Assembly (NCBI GenBank): GCA_019425005.1
Contig: JAHYYK010000066.1
Span: 1-7,866, forward strand
Direction: 5' to 3'
Origin: Collinsella sp.
GTDB lineage: Bacteria; Actinomycetota; Coriobacteriia; Coriobacteriales; Coriobacteriaceae
Length of the DNA: 7,866 nt
In this document: positions 6,001 through 7,866 of the stretch, one piece after another
How positions within the stretch are numbered: position 1 is the stretch's first letter
Layout of the letters: every line of letters begins with the position of its first letter
The notes under the pieces: model-generated
Told to the model about the DNA's origin: nothing
The model's database searches: none
The model's input: the letters and a program-made list of their open reading frames with translations, nothing else
Translations under genes and position numbers: made by a program

Positions 6001-6267
6001 AAACACAAAGCCAATGCGATTGTTTCTGTAGGCATCCCAATCGCGGTCGCTGAAGTCCTTGGTCGAGATGCCATCGATCAACAGGTCGCCGGAATCGAAA
6101 TGGTCGAGTCCACCAATGACGTTGAGCATCGTAGTTTTACCCGAACCCGAGGGACCCAGGATGGCTACAAACTCGTTATCGCGAAAAGACAGGCTTACGC
6201 TGTCGAGCGCTACCTGCGTAAACGACTGCGTAACGTACCTTTTGCAAATATCTCTGAGATCCAGCAT
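3013..6267 (-). CDS. MacB-type fused ABC transporter, ATPase plus FtsX-like permease, with a giant extracytoplasmic domain
   Basis: A 1084-residue ABC half-transporter of the MacB/FtsX class, probably dimeric. These do not carry substrate through the membrane but transmit ATP-driven movement to an outside domain (mechanotransmission). The ATPase domain has Walker A GPSGSGKT at 38-45, Q-loop Gln90, signature LSGGQ at 142-146, Walker B ending LADE at 164-167, D-loop ALD at 171-173 and switch His198, all intact. TM1 is at about 267-285. The FtsX domain has TM2 at 951-977, the coupling segment ERKKEIGILRAIGASKRN (981-998), TM3 at 1011-1028, TM4 at 1050-1067 and the conserved tail PARSASKKDPVEALR. 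Between TM1 and TM2 lie about 650 outside residues, far more than in E. coli MacB. ATG 6267 is chosen because the family starts at MLDLRDICKRY and AGGAGAGG lies 9 nt upstream; a GTG at 6294 is possible. Substrate unknown; candidates are peptides, lipids or cell-wall hydrolase control. Confidence 0.9.
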   Translation of the reverse strand: MLDLRDICKRYVTQSFTQVALDSVSLSFRDNEFVAILGPSGSGKTTMLNVIGGLDHFDSGDLLIDGISTKDFSDRDWDAYRNNRIGFVFQSYNLIPHQTILENVELALTLTGVGHAERRQRARKALEAVGLGEHVNKRPSQLSGGQMQRVAIARALINDPEIVLADEPTGALDSTTSVQVMDLLKDVARDRLVIMVTHNPELAYKYATRIVTLADGKITDDSDPFDAAEAARREAKPTRKTSMSFVTALGLSARNLMTKKGRTAMTAFAGSIGIIGIAAILALSNGVNDYIKKVEEDTLSSYPLTISKQDYDLSSMMGGHGATDEEASKGEGSSDDATGGKAKGTDKIPVVTAVKDMFASVKSNDMTSFKAWLDDDGDGINKEVNAIQYGYGVTPVVYRAGKDDEKPVRLVPNAMTEAMSGGASSAATVSMDSMGTSVFNEMIDDQSLLDSQYDVVAGHWPTSANEAVMVLSSRGTVGDYTLYSIGALDIDELNDLVNSAMTADGKVETPKTGGDFTYDDALSTTFKVLSPADAYRKNEETGMWTDMSGDADFMTAKVADGIDVRIVGVVRPNETANASALSPGIAYTHALTRQLMERAADSQIVQEQLAHPETDVFTGKSFDELQGEAKQGVDLGSMFSVDEATLKSAFSFDASALSGAAGGVDLSGIDLSGLNIDLSGVGKDIDFSDIMAKAPAPDFSGIFDGLELTPEQMQQVGTLANQLFEGFLQSDQFKALTPDDLKDASKLAAAFSSYLENDAAAQQCLAQLRALGGDALAERLQQAMTDYVQKQLAPYLQQAMDQVMKTISEQIASTVSSQLKAGAAGLMGQMATQMSSSFANLASAMRVDASAFARAIHFNMDAEDLSSLMMSYAKASKLTYDNNLTTLGYADEADPISVKIFPRDFEAKERVLDYIDAYNKQVKAAGHDEQAISYTDYMGIIMGSVTDIVNTISLVLIAFVSISLVVSSIMIGIITYISVLERKKEIGILRAIGASKRNVANVFNAETFIEGLIAGVFAVAVVVVVSFPVNAWALAAKQVPNLMSLPVQDALILIAISVLLTVVAGLLPARSASKKDPVEALRSE

Positions 6268-6276
6268 GGACGGCAA

Positions 6277-6284
6277 CCTCTCCT
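6277..6284 (-). promoter_or_regulatory. ribosome binding site deciding the ABC transporter start
   Basis: On the - strand AGGAGAGG (6284-6277) lies 9 nt upstream of ATG 6267. A second strong site, GGAGGAGAG (6311-6303), lies 8 nt upstream of an in-frame GTG at 6294, which would add nine residues (MPAQERLPS). Both pairs are credible. ATG 6267 fits the usual start of MacB ATPases, so it is preferred. Confidence 0.55.
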
Positions 6285-6342
6285 GCGCAGGCACCCCGCC
6301 CGCTCTCCTCCGCCGTTCGTATTCGACGCGTTTGTCCTACTC

Positions 6343-6372
6343 TATCTTGTCATTGTCATACACGCCGCTCAA
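6343..6372 (-). promoter_or_regulatory. weak candidate promoter in the gap before the ABC transporter gene
   Basis: In the 111-bp gap between the reductase stop and the ABC start, the - strand reads TTGAGC (6372-6367), 18 bp, then AAGATA (6348-6343). This is a poor sigma70-like pair. Whether the ABC gene has its own promoter or is read through from the reductase gene cannot be settled here. No terminator with a T-run is visible after the reductase gene, so read-through is possible. Confidence 0.2.
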
Positions 6373-6378
6373 AAGGCC

Positions 6379-7866
6379 TTACTTTTCCAATCCACACGGC
6401 ATCACGTTATCGCTACCGCGATGGTCTTTAGTCACAGCAGCAAAGAAGCGATAGCCACCCGAGAAGTTATAGCAGTCAAAACCGTACTGAGCGAGGATGC
6501 GGCAGCCAATGTAGCTGCGAAGACCACTTTGGCAAATAACATAAACAGGCTTTGTCACGTCAAGCTCCCCCGAGCGAGCACGCAAGTCATCGACGGGAAT
6601 GTTCACAAAGCCGTCGATATGTCCGCGGTCATACTCGCCAACCATACGGACATCGAGCAGCTGCACACTACCATCGCGCGGCAGATCAGGTTCCTGCTCC
6701 CAATGCCACTGCTTGAGCATGCCCGAGCCCACGTTTTCGATCATAAAACCGGCCATGTTCACCGGGTCTTTCGCCGAAGAATATGGCGGCGCATACGCCA
6801 AATCCAAATCCTTGAGCTTATCGGCCCGAATACCGGCCTGAATTGCCGTCGCCAGCACATCGATGCGCTTGTCCACGCCATCGATGCCCACAATCTGCGC
6901 GCCCAGCAGACGCAAGGTTTCCCTCTCAAACACAACTTTCATGGTCATGGGCGTGGCCCCGGGATAATAACCCGCATGCGATCCAGGTGACAGCACGACG
7001 TTCTCGCAATCGATTCCCGCCGCACGCGCTGCCTTCACAGAAAGGCCCGTGCTCGCAGCTGTCAAGTCGAACACTTTGATTACCGAAGAACCCAGCGAGC
7101 CCTGATAGCGACTGCCTAAGCCACAAATCACGTCGGCGACGATACGTCCCTGCTTATTAGCGGGGCCTGCAAGGGAAATCACCGCGTCTTCGCCCGTCAC
7201 CTGATGCTTGACCTGCACGGCATCACCCACGGCATATACGTCAGGAGCAGACGTCTCCATGCGGTCGTTCACCACAATGGAGCCCTTGATGCCCAGTTCG
7301 ATACCAGCTTTCTTTGCCAAATGGCTCTCGGGCGCAACGCCGATAGCGAGTAGCACCATATCGGCCATAATGGAATCATCGCCCGCCACATGTGTGACCA
7401 CACGGCCATCGGCCTCCTCAAAGCCCGTAACGTCGGCACGAAGGCGCAGGTCAATGCCATGCTCGCGGACCTCTGCATGAAGCAGCGTCGCCATGTCGTA
7501 GTCCAGGTTGTTCATCAGCTGCCCGGGGCGCTGCAAAAGCGTCACCTCGAGACCCAAGTCACGCAGGTTCTCGGCAGCCTCAACACCGATAAAGCCGCCA
7601 CCGATCACCACGGCACTCCTCGGCTCATGCTCTTGCACATAACCATGAATGTGCAGCGTGTCCTCTACCGTTCGAAGGCTAAAGATCTTATCCAAATCGA
7701 TTCCCGGAAGAGCGGGGCGAATGGGATGCGCGCCTGGCGAAAGAATCAGCTTGTCATACGTCTCGACAAATTCCTCGCCGGTGAGCAGGTCGCGAACGTC
7801 AACCGTATGCGCATCGGGATGAATGGCGATCACCTCATGGTTCGTCTTCCCGGCAATGCGGAATCG
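6379..7866 (-). CDS. CoA-disulfide/persulfide reductase with C-terminal rhodanese domain, 5' end beyond window
   Basis: The frame runs off the right edge, so the GTG at 7833 is internal: RFRIAGKTNHE precedes it, the usual RxNHEV strand of this family. Visible are 495 residues of a cytoplasmic class III pyridine nucleotide-disulfide oxidoreductase. Numbering from codon 7833, VIGGGFIGVEAAENL (76-90) binds NAD(P)H, VYAVGDA (199-205) closes the FAD site, the dimerisation domain spans about 250-365, and AYAPPYSSAKDPVN (346-359) is typical of CoA-disulfide reductases. A rhodanese domain follows (about 388-470) with Cys434 in the loop CQSGLRS as the persulfide carrier. Tail: MPCGLEK. The missing 5' part should hold the first GxGxxG and the active-site Cys. 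Known relatives (B. anthracis CoADR-RHD, Shewanella Npsr) reduce CoA disulfide, CoA persulfide or polysulfide with NAD(P)H. A role in sulfane-sulfur handling or thiol balance in an anaerobe is inferred. Confidence 0.9.
   Translation of the reverse strand, partial: RFRIAGKTNHEVIAIHPDAHTVDVRDLLTGEEFVETYDKLILSPGAHPIRPALPGIDLDKIFSLRTVEDTLHIHGYVQEHEPRSAVVIGGGFIGVEAAENLRDLGLEVTLLQRPGQLMNNLDYDMATLLHAEVREHGIDLRLRADVTGFEEADGRVVTHVAGDDSIMADMVLLAIGVAPESHLAKKAGIELGIKGSIVVNDRMETSAPDVYAVGDAVQVKHQVTGEDAVISLAGPANKQGRIVADVICGLGSRYQGSLGSSVIKVFDLTAASTGLSVKAARAAGIDCENVVLSPGSHAGYYPGATPMTMKVVFERETLRLLGAQIVGIDGVDKRIDVLATAIQAGIRADKLKDLDLAYAPPYSSAKDPVNMAGFMIENVGSGMLKQWHWEQEPDLPRDGSVQLLDVRMVGEYDRGHIDGFVNIPVDDLRARSGELDVTKPVYVICQSGLRSYIGCRILAQYGFDCYNFSGGYRFFAAVTKDHRGSDNVMPCGLEK

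Noticed and set aside
5866..6990. 374-codon + strand open frame spanning the ABC ATPase region, the gap and part of the reductase gene
   Set aside because: It runs antisense across two real genes and the space between them. Its composition is shadow-like and no motif is visible.
7831..7833. GTG at 7833 as the start of the reductase gene
   Set aside because: The frame stays open to the window edge and encodes RFRIAGKTNHE before it, typical internal sequence of CoA-disulfide reductases. The FAD-binding N-terminus and active-site Cys must lie outside.

Overview
The window looks like chromosomal DNA from a moderately GC-rich gut actinobacterium of the class Coriobacteriia, most likely Collinsella or a close relative. 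This rests on protein style (a large MacB-type fused ABC transporter, and a CoA-disulfide-reductase/rhodanese fusion ending PCGLEK) and on the short intergenic palindromes, which I recall from such genomes. It is recognition from memory, not a search.

Layout, left to right. (1) The last 16 codons of a + strand gene, possibly a glutaredoxin/GST-N-like protein (2-52), and a 50-bp near-perfect palindrome between two convergent genes. (2) A complete tRNA-dihydrouridine synthase family gene on the - strand (110-1063). (3) A 540-bp intergenic region with a GTGACAAAGG palindrome, a second small hairpin and a 182-bp hairpin element (copy A). (4) An unrecognised membrane-anchored protein on the + strand (1607-2740). 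(5) A 272-bp intergenic region with a second 182-bp hairpin element (copy B) and a second GTGACAAAGG palindrome. (6) A 1084-residue fused ATPase/permease ABC transporter on the - strand (3013-6267). (7) Upstream on the same strand, a gene cut by the window edge: an FAD-dependent CoA-disulfide/persulfide reductase with a C-terminal rhodanese domain (6379 to the end).

The proteins are mostly ordinary housekeeping and envelope functions: tRNA modification, envelope transport, and thiol/sulfane-sulfur redox. I see no defence locus, CRISPR array, transposase, integrase or RNA gene of a known class.

The least explained structure is intergenic. Copies A and B have the same length, align without gaps at about 74% identity (hand count) in opposite orientations, and fold end to end into a long hairpin. 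At five positions in the outer stem the two copies differ by compensatory double changes that keep the base pair. Each carries two CAAAACCGCAGGA-type boxes 22 bp apart near the hairpin tip. The copies bracket the unknown membrane-protein gene, and the GTGACAAAGG palindromes bracket the copies, giving a nested order: palindrome, element A, gene, element B, palindrome. This is the part most worth following up.
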